A stretch of 64,000 nucleotides of DNA from Nocardia sp. NBC_01327 (GTDB lineage Bacteria; Actinomycetota; Actinomycetes; Mycobacteriales; Mycobacteriaceae), in assembly GCF_035958815.1 (NCBI RefSeq), contig NZ_CP108383.1:8184001-8248000 (forward strand). The letters are read 5' to 3'. Shown here in pieces: positions 1-9,475 of the stretch; the first letter of the stretch is position 1, and each line of letters starts with the position of its first letter. A program made the translations under genes and the position numbers. Below the pieces are notes generated by a model. That model saw only the letters and a program-made list of their open reading frames with translations. It had not been told where the DNA came from and made no database searches.

Positions 1-2584
1 CGCAACCCGGGCCGCCGCCGAGGAATTCATCGAGGCGCTCCCCCACGGCTACGACACCGTGGTCGGCGAACGCGGCCTCACCCTCTCCGGCGGCCAGCGC
101 CAGCGCATCGCCCTGGCCCGCGCCCTGCTCGCGAATCCCCGCATCCTCATCCTGGACGATGCGACCTCGGCCGTGGACGCGCTCACCGAAGCCGCCATCT
201 TCGCGGCCCTCCCCACCGACGAATCCCGCACCACCCTCATCCTGGCCCACCGCGAATCCACCCTCACCCACGCCGACCGCATAATCCGCCTCCCCGGACC
301 CGTAGCGCACGCGAATCCGGCCCAGGATTCACCCGCAGACGACAGGTCCGGAACAGTCTCCGGCGCCACACGATTCACCACCGAGGAGAGGTCACCTGCC
401 GGATCGGGGGAAGGCCCGGCAGCAGCCGATGACGAACCAGCCGAAGCGTTTTCCCGCCGCAGGACCGCAGCGGGCTCGGACGCAACACCCTTCGCGACTC
501 GATCACCGAACGGCCATGCCGTGCAGGGTGAACGGGCCAGGCCCGCAGACGGGCAGGCCGCGGCGGCGCGACAGGACGGGCCGGACGCACCGGACGGGGG
601 CGGCTCCATCGCGGAGCTGGATCCGGATACGCCGGCGGAGGTTCGGCGGGTGCTCGCGAAGTTGCACGCGGCGACGGAGCGGCCGGGGCTGGACGGGCGG
701 GAGTTGCGGGAGGCCGATCCGCAATTCCGGCTGGGGAAGGCCATGCGGGCGGTGCGGTGGCTCGTGGTGTCGGCGGTGACGCTGCTGGCGGTGGATGCCA
801 TTGTGGGCGTGGCATTTCCGTCGATTGTGCGGTACGCGATCGACGGCGGTGTGACCAGGCACGATGGCGGTGCGCTGGTGCGCGCGGCGGTGATCGGGGC
901 GGTGCTGGCCGGGGTGGGCTGGCTGGCCGCCTCGACGGCGCTGGTGTGGGGTTCACGGGCCGGTGAGCGGATTCTGTTCGGGTTGCGCGTGCGCAGTTAC
1001 GCACATCTGCAGCGGCTCGGGCTGGACTACTACGAGCGCGAACTCTCCGGGCGAATCCTGACCCGTATGACCACCGATATCGACGCCCTCTCCACCTTCC
1101 TGCAGACCGGCGTGCCGGATGCGCTGGTGAGCCTGCTCATGCTGGTGGGCATCGCGGTGGCGCTGCTGGTCATCGATGCGCAGCTGGCACTGGTGGTGTT
1201 CCTGTCGCTGCCGCCACTGCTGTTGGCCACCTGGTGGTTCCGGCGCGCCTCCGATGCCGCATACACCGAATCGCGCGAGCACGCGGCCACCGTCAACGCG
1301 GACTTCGCCGAGAATGTGGCGGGATTGCGTGTGGTGCAGGCCAATCGGCACGAGCGGTTCTCCTCCGAGCGTTTCGCGCAGTACTCGGACCGCTACCGGA
1401 TCAGCCGGATGCGCGCGCAGCGGGCGATCTCGGTGTTCTTCGCCTTCGTCGGCTCCTGGGCCGATCTGGCGCTGGCGATCGTGGTGTTCACCGGCGCGCA
1501 CGCGGTCGCGAACGGCGCCACCACCCCGGGCACCCTGGTGGCCTTCGTGCTGTACCTGGAGTTGCTGTTCGGCCCGATCAGCCAGCTGTCCCAGCTCTTC
1601 GACGGGTATCAGCAGGCCCGAGTCGGGTTGCGGCGCATCGGGGAATTGCTCGCGACGCCGTCCTCGATCGCCGCCGACGCCCCCAATGCGGTCACCATCG
1701 AGGACCGGCTGCACGGCGAGGTGGTCTTCGACCAGGTGCGTTTCAGCTATCCGGGCACCGATACCCGGGCCCTGGACGGGGTCAGCCTGAGCATTCCGCC
1801 GGGCACCAGTCTGGCGCTGGTCGGCGCTACGGGCGCGGGCAAATCGACCATCGTGAAACTCCTGGCCAGGCTCTACGACATGCCCTATGACGGAAATCAC
1901 GATCATGAGCGCCCCGTCGGACACATCGCAATAGCCGATTCGTATGACACGCACCGCAGCGGCGGCGAACACGGTGAAATCCGGGTGGACGGCGTCGATA
2001 TCCGCGACTACCGGCTCACCGACTACCGATCACGGTTGGGTGTCGTCCCTCAGGAAGCTCACTTATTCACAGGCGACATCGCCAGCAACATTGCATTCGG
2101 CAAACCTTCTGCGAAGTCGGCGGAGATCGAGGCCGCGGCCGCGGCCGTCGGCGCGCTGGCGACCATCAACGCTTTACCACTGGGAATGCGGCAACCGGTG
2201 GGTGAACGCGGTCGCGGGCTTTCCGCCGGGCAGCGACAGCTGATCGCGCTGGCCCGCGCGGAACTGGTGCATCCCGATCTGCTGCTGCTCGATGAGGCCA
2301 CCGCGGTGCTGGATCCGGCCGCCGAGGCATCGGTGCTGGTAGCGAGCGAATCGGTAACGCGCGGGCGGACCGCGATCATTGTCGCGCATCGCCTCGCGAC
2401 CGCCGCGCAGGCCGATCTGATCGCCGTTGTCGAACACGGCCGGATCGCCGAAATCGGCACTCATGAAGAACTGCTATCAACACGCGGCGGCTACTCCCGC
2501 CTGTGGGCTGCGGTGCAGGCTACGGAAGGAATATTCTCAGTCGAGGACGAGTCGTCACAAGGGAGCGTGTCCGCTCGGTGGTAG
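1..2584 (+). CDS. Fused two-half ABC multidrug/lipid exporter, 5' end outside window
   Basis: About 860 residues are visible; the frame is open at the left edge. The first ~90 residues are the end of a first nucleotide-binding domain (signature LSGGQ, Walker B ILILDDATSAVD). A ~120-residue low-complexity linker follows, then a six-helix exporter membrane domain (~230-520) and a complete second NBD with Walker A GATGAGKST (~608), signature LSAGQ (~738), Walker B LLLLDEAT and the AHR switch histidine. The layout is that of single-chain exporters such as mycobacterial Rv0194. The first Walker B has Asp where the catalytic Glu normally sits, so this half looks like the degenerate ATP site of asymmetric exporters. 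An extra His/Asp-rich stretch of ~25 residues lies after the second Walker A. Substrate cannot be told. Reading through the missing part would give about 1200 residues. Confidence 0.9.
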   Translation, partial: ATRAAAEEFIEALPHGYDTVVGERGLTLSGGQRQRIALARALLANPRILILDDATSAVDALTEAAIFAALPTDESRTTLILAHRESTLTHADRIIRLPGPVAHANPAQDSPADDRSGTVSGATRFTTEERSPAGSGEGPAAADDEPAEAFSRRRTAAGSDATPFATRSPNGHAVQGERARPADGQAAAARQDGPDAPDGGGSIAELDPDTPAEVRRVLAKLHAATERPGLDGRELREADPQFRLGKAMRAVRWLVVSAVTLLAVDAIVGVAFPSIVRYAIDGGVTRHDGGALVRAAVIGAVLAGVGWLAASTALVWGSRAGERILFGLRVRSYAHLQRLGLDYYERELSGRILTRMTTDIDALSTFLQTGVPDALVSLLMLVGIAVALLVIDAQLALVVFLSLPPLLLATWWFRRASDAAYTESREHAATVNADFAENVAGLRVVQANRHERFSSERFAQYSDRYRISRMRAQRAISVFFAFVGSWADLALAIVVFTGAHAVANGATTPGTLVAFVLYLELLFGPISQLSQLFDGYQQARVGLRRIGELLATPSSIAADAPNAVTIEDRLHGEVVFDQVRFSYPGTDTRALDGVSLSIPPGTSLALVGATGAGKSTIVKLLARLYDMPYDGNHDHERPVGHIAIADSYDTHRSGGEHGEIRVDGVDIRDYRLTDYRSRLGVVPQEAHLFTGDIASNIAFGKPSAKSAEIEAAAAAVGALATINALPLGMRQPVGERGRGLSAGQRQLIALARAELVHPDLLLLDEATAVLDPAAEASVLVASESVTRGRTAIIVAHRLATAAQADLIAVVEHGRIAEIGTHEELLSTRGGYSRLWAAVQATEGIFSVEDESSQGSVSARW

Positions 2585-2716
2585 TCCATGCCCATGGGCT
2601 AACCGGGGTGGGCATATCCTCAGTGGGGGCGCATCGGCGCGCATCGAGCCGATTACCCGTGCCGGGCACGTCACAAACGTCGCAGCGCGAAGAACGAAAT
2701 GAGGCGAACACCTGCT

Positions 2717-5700
2717 GTGAGCAGCTCAACAGACCAGTTCGGACAGAACCAGTGGCTTGTCGACGAGATGTATCAGAAGTACAAGCAAGACCCGTCGTCG
2801 GTCGATGAGAGCTGGCACGAGTTCCTCGCCGATTACACGCCGGAGAAGAGCGGTGACGCCGGCAACGGCCAGTCGGCCGCCCCTGCCCCGGCTGCCGTAG
2901 CAACAGCGAATACGAGCGGCACCGCCGCTGCGGCCCCCGCCGCCGCCCCGAAGCCCGCGCCCGTCGCCGCCGCGCCCGCCCCGGCGCCGGCCCCCGCTCC
3001 GGCTCCGGCGCCCGCGCAGGTGCGTGCCCCGCAGACCACTCCGGCTCCGGCCTCCAACGCCGCCCCCACGTCGGGCGCGCCGAAGGCCGCTGTCACGGAC
3101 GAGACCAAGATCCTGCGCGGACCTGCCGCCGCGGTCGTCAAGAACATGTCGGCGTCGCTGTCCATCCCGACGGCGACCAGCGTGCGGGCCATCCCCGCCA
3201 AGCTGATGATCGACAACCGGCTCGTCATCAACAATCACCTCGCGCGTACCCGCGGTGGCAAGATCTCCTTCACCCACCTGCTGGGCTACGCCATCGTGCA
3301 GGGCGTCAAGGCCTTCCCGAACATGAACCGGCACTTCGCCGAAATCGACGGTAAGCCGAATTCGGTCACCCCGGCGCATACCAATCTGGGTCTGGCCATC
3401 GACCTGCCCGGCAAGGACGGCAACCGCACGCTGGTTGTCGCGGCCATCAAGAACACCGAGGACATGACCTTCGCGCAGTTCCACACTGCGTACGAGGACA
3501 TCGTCCGGCGCGCGCGCGTCGGCAAGCTGACCGCTGATGACTTCAGCGGTGTCACCATCTCGCTGACCAACCCGGGCACCATCGGCACGAATCACTCTGT
3601 GCCACGGCTGATGCCGGCTCAGGGCGCGATCGTCGGCGCGGGCGCCATGGAGTACCCGGCCGAGTTCCAGGGCATGGCCGATGAGCAGCTGGCCGATATC
3701 GGCATCGGCAAGCTCATGACGCTGACCTCCACCTACGACCACCGCATCATTCAGGGCGCGGAGTCCGGTGACTTCCTGCGGACCGTGCACAACCTGCTGA
3801 TCTCGGACGAGTTCTACGACGAGATCTTCCACGGCATGGGTGTCCCCTACGAGCCGGTGCGCTGGCGCAAGGACATCAAGGAACGCGGTATCGACAAGTC
3901 GACCCGCGTCCAGGAGATGATCACCGCGTACCGCAACCGCGGTCACCTCATGGCGGACACCGATCCACTGCGGTTGGTGCACGACAAGTTCCGCTCGCAT
4001 CCGGACCTGGATGTCACCCAGCACGGCCTGACCCTGTGGGATCTGGATCGCGAATTCAATGTCGCGGGCTTCCACGGCCAGGAGCGCATGAAGCTGCGCG
4101 ATGTGCTGTCCATCCTGCGTGATGCGTACTGCCGCCACGTGGGTGTCGAGTACACCCACATCCTGGATCCCGAACAGCTGCACTGGATTCAGGAGCGCGT
4201 CGAGCAGAAGCATGAGAAGCCTTCTGTCGCGGAGCAGAAGTACATCATGTCCCGGCTCAATGCGGCCGAGGCGTTCGAAACCTTCCTGGCCACCAAATAC
4301 GTTGGGCAGAAGCGCTTCTCGCTCGAAGGCGCCGAGTCCGTCATTCCGATGATGGACGGTGTCATCGACCAGTGCGCCGAGTACGCGCTCGACGAGGTCG
4401 TCATCGGTATGCCGCACCGCGGTCGCCTGAACGTGCTGGCCAATATCGTCGGCAAGCCCTACTCGAAGATCTTCACCGAGTTCGAGGGCAATATGAACCC
4501 GGCCGCCACCCATGGCTCGGGCGATGTGAAGTACCACCTGGGCGCGCGCGGCACCTACATCCAGATGTTCGGCGACAACGACATCGAGGTGTCGCTGACC
4601 GCCAACCCGTCGCATCTGGAAGCCGTCGATCCGGTGCTCGAGGGTCTGGTGCGCGCCAAGCAGGATCTGCTCACCAAGGAAGATCTGGTCACCAAGGGCG
4701 AAGAGGCGCGCAGCTTCTCCGTCGTGCCGCTCATGCTGCACGGTGACGCGGCCTTCGCCGGTCAGGGTGTTGTCGCCGAGACGCTGAACCTGTCGGGTCT
4801 GCGCGGCTACCGCACCGGTGGCACCGTGCACATCGTGGTGAACAACCAGATCGGCTTCACCACCGCGCCCGAGTACTCGCGCTCCACCGAATACTCCACG
4901 GATATCGCGAAGTTCATCGGCGCGCCGGTGTTCCACGTGAACGGCGACGATCCCGAAGCCTGTGTGTGGGTGGCGAAGCTGGCCGTCGATTACCGCGAGC
5001 GGTTCCACCGCGATGTGGTCATCGATATGATCTGCTACCGCCGTCGCGGCCACAACGAGGGCGACGACCCGTCGATGACGCAGCCGGAGATGTACGACGC
5101 CATCGACACCAAGCGCTCGGTCCGCAAGGCGTACACCGAAAGCCTCATCGGCCGTGGGGATATCTCCATGAAAGAGGCCGAGGACGCGCTGCGCGATTAC
5201 CAGGGCCAGTTGGAGCGCATCTTCAACGAGGTGCGCGAGCTGGAGAAGTACGTTCCGGAGCCGTCCGAATCGGTCGAGGACGAGCAGCAGATGCCGACCA
5301 CCCTGGTCACCGCGGTCGACAAGACCGTGCTGCAGCGCATCGGCGATTCGTTCGTGAACGTGCCCGAGGGCTTCAATGTGCACCAGCGCGTCAAGCCGGT
5401 CATGGAGAAGCGCCGGGAGATGGCGTACGAGGGCAAGATCGATTGGGCCATGGCCGAATTGCTCGCCTTCGGTTCGCTGGTCGACGAGGGTAAGGCGGTG
5501 CGCCTGACCGGTCAGGATTCGCGTCGCGGCACCTTCTCACAGCGGCATTCGGTGATCATCGACCGCAAGACCGGTGGCGAGTACACCCCGCTGCACAACA
5601 TCGGTTCGAAGAATCCGGGCTGGTTCGCGGTGCACGATTCGGCGCTGTCCGAATATGCCGCTGTCGGTTTCGAATACGGCTACTCGCTCGGCAATACCGA

Positions 5701-6490
5701 TGCACTGGTGTTGTGGGAGGCGCAGTTCGGTGACTTCGTCAACGGCGCGCAGACCATCATCGACGAGTTCATCTCCTCCGGTGAGGCCAAGTGGGGCCAG
5801 CTCTCCGAGGTCGTGCTGCTGCTGCCGCACGGTCACGAGGGCCAGGGTCCGGACCACACCTCCGGTCGTATCGAGCGCTTCCTGCAGCTGTGCGCCGAGG
5901 GTTCGATGACGGTGGCGGTTCCCTCCACCCCGTCGAACTACTTCCACCTGCTGCGCCGGCACGCGCTGGACGGCATCCGCCGCCCGATGGTGGTCTTCAC
6001 CCCGAAGTCCATGCTGCGCAACAAGGCTGTGGTCTCCGAGGTCGAGGACTTCACCGACAACAAGTTCCGCAGTGTGCTCGAGGAGCCCACCTACGAGACC
6101 GGTGACGGCGACCGTTCGAAGGTCAAGCGCATCCTGCTGACCTCCGGCAAGATCTACTACGAGCTGGTCGCGGAGAAGAACAAGAACAAGCGCGACGATG
6201 TCGCGATCATCCGCACCGAGCAGCTCTACCCGATCCCGAAGTTCCGTCTCAACGAGGCGCTCGAGGGTTATGCCAACGCCACCGATCTGGCGTGGGTCCA
6301 GGAGGAGCCCGCCAACCAGGGCGCCTGGCCGTTCTTCGGCCTGAACCTCCCGGAGATCCTCCCGGCCCGCTTCGCCAAACTCCGCCGCATCTCCCGCCGC
6401 GCCATGTCGGCCCCGTCCTCGGGTTCGTCCAAGGTGCACGCGGTGGAACAGGCCGAGATCATCGGCGAGGCGTTCGCACCGACCGCATAA
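2717..6490 (+). CDS. kgd: Multifunctional 2-oxoglutarate decarboxylase/dehydrogenase E1-E2 (Kgd)
   Basis: Full-length 1257-residue protein of the actinobacterial Kgd/OdhA type, joining the TCA cycle at 2-oxoglutarate: ThDP-dependent decarboxylation, plus succinyl transfer through an E2-like domain. Order seen: N-terminal E1 tail (FGQNQWLVDEMY), Ala/Pro-rich linker (~50-110), E2o catalytic domain with DHR at ~340 (YDHRIIQGAESG), then the ThDP-dependent E1 region with GMPHRGRLNVLAN (~565), the ThDP/Mg motif GDAAFAGQG with NNQIGF, and a C-terminal transketolase-type domain. The start is placed at GTG 2717, with GAGG at 2701-2704 upstream; this gives the N-terminus VSSSTDQFGQN. ATG 2699 in the same frame is the alternative. 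A strong terminator follows at 6505. The gene stands alone, as in mycobacteria. Confidence 0.97.
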   Translation: MSSSTDQFGQNQWLVDEMYQKYKQDPSSVDESWHEFLADYTPEKSGDAGNGQSAAPAPAAVATANTSGTAAAAPAAAPKPAPVAAAPAPAPAPAPAPAPAQVRAPQTTPAPASNAAPTSGAPKAAVTDETKILRGPAAAVVKNMSASLSIPTATSVRAIPAKLMIDNRLVINNHLARTRGGKISFTHLLGYAIVQGVKAFPNMNRHFAEIDGKPNSVTPAHTNLGLAIDLPGKDGNRTLVVAAIKNTEDMTFAQFHTAYEDIVRRARVGKLTADDFSGVTISLTNPGTIGTNHSVPRLMPAQGAIVGAGAMEYPAEFQGMADEQLADIGIGKLMTLTSTYDHRIIQGAESGDFLRTVHNLLISDEFYDEIFHGMGVPYEPVRWRKDIKERGIDKSTRVQEMITAYRNRGHLMADTDPLRLVHDKFRSHPDLDVTQHGLTLWDLDREFNVAGFHGQERMKLRDVLSILRDAYCRHVGVEYTHILDPEQLHWIQERVEQKHEKPSVAEQKYIMSRLNAAEAFETFLATKYVGQKRFSLEGAESVIPMMDGVIDQCAEYALDEVVIGMPHRGRLNVLANIVGKPYSKIFTEFEGNMNPAATHGSGDVKYHLGARGTYIQMFGDNDIEVSLTANPSHLEAVDPVLEGLVRAKQDLLTKEDLVTKGEEARSFSVVPLMLHGDAAFAGQGVVAETLNLSGLRGYRTGGTVHIVVNNQIGFTTAPEYSRSTEYSTDIAKFIGAPVFHVNGDDPEACVWVAKLAVDYRERFHRDVVIDMICYRRRGHNEGDDPSMTQPEMYDAIDTKRSVRKAYTESLIGRGDISMKEAEDALRDYQGQLERIFNEVRELEKYVPEPSESVEDEQQMPTTLVTAVDKTVLQRIGDSFVNVPEGFNVHQRVKPVMEKRREMAYEGKIDWAMAELLAFGSLVDEGKAVRLTGQDSRRGTFSQRHSVIIDRKTGGEYTPLHNIGSKNPGWFAVHDSALSEYAAVGFEYGYSLGNTDALVLWEAQFGDFVNGAQTIIDEFISSGEAKWGQLSEVVLLLPHGHEGQGPDHTSGRIERFLQLCAEGSMTVAVPSTPSNYFHLLRRHALDGIRRPMVVFTPKSMLRNKAVVSEVEDFTDNKFRSVLEEPTYETGDGDRSKVKRILLTSGKIYYELVAEKNKNKRDDVAIIRTEQLYPIPKFRLNEALEGYANATDLAWVQEEPANQGAWPFFGLNLPEILPARFAKLRRISRRAMSAPSSGSSKVHAVEQAEIIGEAFAPTA

Positions 6491-6504
6491 TCGCCTGATT
6501 CACC

Positions 6505-6545
6505 CGCTGGGCCGGATCTCTCCCGAGAGATCCGGCCCAGCGGCG
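6505..6545 (+). terminator. Intrinsic terminator of kgd
   Basis: Perfect 18-bp inverted repeat, 6505-6522 with 6525-6542 (arm CGCTGGGCCGGATCTCTC), starting 14 bases after the kgd stop. Only a short T stretch (GTTT) follows. Confidence 0.75.
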
Positions 6546-6625
6546 TTTCGCTGCAAGTCTGTAACCAGCAATATTACGAATCATGCGTATTATTGATATC
6601 GGTAATTCATAATATGGAGGTGTTC

Positions 6626-6841
6626 ATGGCTACGACAGTCGAGATTCCCGACGAAGTGCTGGCCGAAGCAATGCGCCTCACCGGCCTCACCACGAAGAAG
6701 GCGGTCATCAACCTCGCCATGGCGGAGCTCGTTCAGGGCTACCGGCAGCGCGAAGCCTTGACCCGGCTGAAGCGCATGGACCACAACCCGTTCCTAACCG
6801 AGGAAGAACTCGCTGAGGTGGCCAGCTCGGACGAGCCGTGA
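6626..6841 (+). CDS. vapB: VapB-family antitoxin
   Basis: A 71-residue ribbon-helix-helix protein (MATTVEIPDEVLAEAM, then TKKAVINLAMAELV) of the VapB/DUF2191 antitoxin family. It should dimerise on its own promoter through the N-terminal strand and neutralise the downstream toxin with its C-terminal tail. ATG 6626 is chosen because GGAGG at 6616-6620 sits 5 bases upstream; ATG 6614 in the same frame overlaps that ribosome site. The region just upstream (6570-6613) is markedly AT-rich for this genome (ATTATTGATATC-like sequence), which suits the promoter. The stop overlaps the toxin start (GTGA). Chromosomal, between kgd and a lipoprotein gene. Confidence 0.88.
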   Translation: MATTVEIPDEVLAEAMRLTGLTTKKAVINLAMAELVQGYRQREALTRLKRMDHNPFLTEEELAEVASSDEP

Positions 6842-7266
6842 CCGCCGGTAGCGATCGGCCTCACTTCCTGCTCGACCAATCGGTCATGTCCCACTATTGG
6901 ACACAGCCGTCGGTACGGCATCGAGTGGACGAGCTGGCCGTTTTCGGCGTGCTGTGCTCCTCCATGGTCACGATGGACGAAGCCCGCTTCAGCGCCCGCA
7001 ACAAACGCGATCTCGGGTTCATCACCGAGCTCTACGGCTCGGTATTCCGCTGGCTCCCAACCGATACCGAAGTCGAGAGGCAAGCAGGCCGGATCCGGTC
7101 CGCGCTGTGGAAAATCGGTGCCGGTCGCGGCACGCAGACCACGGACATCCAGATTGCCGCGATTGCCTTGCGCCACAACGCAACTGTTGTACACAACGAC
7201 ACGGACTTCGTCACCATCGAGCGCGCAGTTCCCGAACTTCAGCAGCTGCGAATATCACCGGCTTGA
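6838..7266 (+). CDS. vapC: VapC-family PIN-domain ribonuclease toxin
   Basis: A 142-residue PIN domain. The four acidic positions can be seen: Asp in FLLDQSV near residue 13, Glu in MDEARFSA (~44), Asp in TTDIQIAA (~99) and Asp in HNDTDF (~117-119). These coordinate Mg/Mn for single-strand RNA cleavage in this family. The GTG start overlaps the antitoxin stop by GTGA, so the pair is translationally coupled. The first motif has LLDQSV rather than the more usual LLDTSV, a tolerated change. No frameshift or truncation, so the pair looks functional. The RNA target cannot be predicted from sequence. Confidence 0.9.
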   Translation: MTAGSDRPHFLLDQSVMSHYWTQPSVRHRVDELAVFGVLCSSMVTMDEARFSARNKRDLGFITELYGSVFRWLPTDTEVERQAGRIRSALWKIGAGRGTQTTDIQIAAIALRHNATVVHNDTDFVTIERAVPELQQLRISPA

Positions 7267-7294
7267 GGCGGGGCGGAAAACGCAGTGGTGCAGG

Positions 7295-8443
7295 CTATTT
7301 CGAGGTTTCGGTTTCGCACAGGGCGGTGGCGAGGGCGGTGCGGATGTCGGTGTCCTGGGGTGGGGTTTCGCCGGGGTAGAGGTTGACCATCATGGTTGCG
7401 GTGCGGCCGTCGGTCGTGGTTGCGCCGAGGGTTTGGAAGCCCATGATGCCGCCGTCGTGGCCCCAGTACAGGCCGCCGCAGGGCAGGGGGGTGCTTTGCA
7501 GGCCCAGGCCGTAGGCGTCGTCGGAGGAATCGCCGGTGGGGCGGGTTGTCATCATCGCCTGGAGTTCGGGTGGGGGTAGGAGGTGGCCGGTCATGAGGGC
7601 GGTGAGGAAGTGGTTCAGGTCGGTGGCGCTGGAGATCATCGAACCGGCGGAACCTGCGATGGACGGATTGAACTCGGTCAGGTCGAGGGGGTCGGCGTTT
7701 CCCTGTTTCGCGTAACCCTGGGGATGATCGCCCGGGATGGTCGGTGCGTCGCCGGGAACGGAGGTGTCGTGCAGGCCGAGCGGCGTGATGATGCGCCGTT
7801 CCACCGCTTCCCCGTACGGCCGGCCGGTGACCTTCTCGATGAGCATTCCGGCCAGCAGGTAGTTCGTATTGGAGTACGACCAGCCGGTTCCCGGCGGGAA
7901 CAGCGGCGGGTGGGTGAGTGCCAGCTGCACCAGTTCCAGTGGATCATGGTGTCCGAGTGAATCTTTCAGGATCTGCTCGGGGGTCAGCGAGTCCAGGTAG
8001 TCGGGCAGTCCGCTGGTGTGCTGGAGCAGCTGCCGCACCGTGATGCCATGCCCGTCATTGCCGTTGCCCCGAATCGTTCCGGGCAGGTACTGCTCGACCG
8101 GCGCGTCGAGTGCCACCCGCTGCTCACCCACGAGTTGCAGCACCACGGTGGATACGAACATCTTGGTCATGCTGCCGATGCGGAACCGGCTGCCGCCGGC
8201 CATCGGCGCAGATGTCCCGATGTTCGCAACACCGCTCGTCAGCACGGTCCGGCCGTGCGTATCGCTCACTTCGAGCAGCGCACCCGGTGCGCCGTCCGTG
8301 GTGGTCAACCGCTGCAACACATTTCGTACGTCGGCATAGCCGGGCGGGGCCGCGGTATCCGCATGCTCCCCGGTCCCGCACGCACACAGCGCCAGGGCGG
8401 CGGTGGCGCACAGCGCGCCGAAAATATAGATGTACCTGCGCAT
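7295..8443 (-). CDS. Serine hydrolase lipoprotein, class C beta-lactamase/DD-peptidase fold
   Basis: A 382-residue secreted enzyme of the beta-lactamase-related family (Pfam Beta-lactamase). Catalytic signature: SMTK (Ser91, Lys94), YSN (Tyr190) and HDGG (~329) as the third box. The N-terminus (RRYIYIFGALCATAALALCAC) is a signal sequence ending in a lipobox-like LCAC with Cys22; Cys at -2 is unusual, so lipidation is likely but not certain. ATG 8443 is chosen because GGGAGGA lies 5 bases upstream; an in-frame extension to 8503 lacks a ribosome site. Probably a D-Ala-D-Ala carboxypeptidase or esterase rather than a true beta-lactamase. Convergent with vapC, 28 bases apart. Confidence 0.88.
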   Translation of the reverse strand: MRRYIYIFGALCATAALALCACGTGEHADTAAPPGYADVRNVLQRLTTTDGAPGALLEVSDTHGRTVLTSGVANIGTSAPMAGGSRFRIGSMTKMFVSTVVLQLVGEQRVALDAPVEQYLPGTIRGNGNDGHGITVRQLLQHTSGLPDYLDSLTPEQILKDSLGHHDPLELVQLALTHPPLFPPGTGWSYSNTNYLLAGMLIEKVTGRPYGEAVERRIITPLGLHDTSVPGDAPTIPGDHPQGYAKQGNADPLDLTEFNPSIAGSAGSMISSATDLNHFLTALMTGHLLPPPELQAMMTTRPTGDSSDDAYGLGLQSTPLPCGGLYWGHDGGIMGFQTLGATTTDGRTATMMVNLYPGETPPQDTDIRTALATALCETETSK

Positions 8444-8618
8444 TTCGTCCTCCCGAGGAGTAGCGGGACTGAGCCTAGGAAGCTCCGGCCGGATATACCT
8501 CACCCCCGGGAGCCAGATTGGTACGCCACCTGCGGTACCCCGGTACCAGAGCGACCCACCCGGAGGTGGCGCGTACTGCGCTGCGCTGATGACTTGCGCT
8601 GGGATTGTTCCGGGCCGT

Positions 8619-8636
8619 ATATTCCATGCGGAATAT
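8619..8636. promoter_or_regulatory. Palindromic operator candidate upstream of the padR-like gene
   Basis: Perfect inverted repeat ATATTCC-ATGC-GGAATAT, 65 bases upstream of the PadR start and unusually AT-rich for its surroundings. PadR proteins normally control their own operon through such a dyad, so autoregulation is inferred. Confidence 0.55.
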
Positions 8637-8700
8637 TTGGTGCGGAGGATGTCGGTGGCGGGCGGTAGCGTCGGGTGCCGGCGGAGATCAGGGAGGTCGT

Positions 8701-9393
8701 ATGGCCGGCAAGCAGGCGGGTGTAGCGCTGACGCCGTTGGCGATCGCGGTGCTCGCGCTGCTGGAGGAAAAGCCGATGCATCCGTACGAGATGTACCAAC
8801 TACTCATGGCCCGGCATGAGGACGAGCTGGTGAAGATCAAACCCGGCTCGCTTTATCACACTGTGGCGCGCCTGGCCGAGCAGGAACTGGTGGTCGCGGA
8901 GGGGACGGATCGGGCCGGTAACCGGCCGGAACGGACCACTTACCGCATCAATCCTGAGGGGCGCGACACCCTGCGCACCCGGATCGCGGAAATCCTCCGG
9001 CGACCCGCCAAGGAGTACCCGATCTTTCCGGTCGGTATGGCCGAGGCGCACAATTTGCCAGTGCACGAAGTGATCGCACTACTGCGCGAGCGCGTCACCT
9101 GGATCGACGGCCAGACCGCCGAGTACGAGGCGCTGCAGGACTGGGTCGTCGCCCGCAAGGTGCCGCGGCGTTTCTGGATGGTGATCGAGTACGTGCACGT
9201 CATGAACATCACCGAGGGTGAATGGTTGCGCCGCATCCTCACCGAGCTGGAGAGCGGCGAACTGCCGTGGGACAGCTTCGACGAGGAGACCGGCGAGCGC
9301 AACAGCGACTGTGCAGCGCAACTGGGCGCCGGTTGGGGCGCAGGCCTCAGCGATTCGGACTTCGCCGCCGTTCGCAAGGGAATAGTCCCGTGA
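8701..9393 (+). CDS. PadR-family transcriptional regulator
   Basis: 230-residue regulator. The N-terminal winged helix (LTPLAIAVLALLEEKPMHPYEMYQ, then KPGSLYHTVARLAEQ) is diagnostic of PadR. The C-terminal ~120 residues are helical, as in the larger PadR subgroup, and would form the dimer and ligand region. The start at ATG 8701 has GGGAGG 5 bases upstream. It lies 82 bases ahead of an MFS drug exporter on the same strand, the usual arrangement for a repressor of an efflux pump. A perfect palindrome at 8619-8636 is the likely binding site. Confidence 0.93.
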   Translation: MAGKQAGVALTPLAIAVLALLEEKPMHPYEMYQLLMARHEDELVKIKPGSLYHTVARLAEQELVVAEGTDRAGNRPERTTYRINPEGRDTLRTRIAEILRRPAKEYPIFPVGMAEAHNLPVHEVIALLRERVTWIDGQTAEYEALQDWVVARKVPRRFWMVIEYVHVMNITEGEWLRRILTELESGELPWDSFDEETGERNSDCAAQLGAGWGAGLSDSDFAAVRKGIVP

Positions 9394-9475
9394 CGCGGAA
9401 TCCGCATCCGACACACACTTCCACCCGGTTGCCGTCGACGACGCCGGCCGCTGACCTGAGATAGGAACCAATCCC

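Noticed and set aside
2726..5383. 885-residue minus-strand open frame opposite kgd
   Set aside because: Antisense shadow of the highly conserved kgd; composition is the His/Val/Gly-rich kind produced by GC-rich third codon positions, with no domains.
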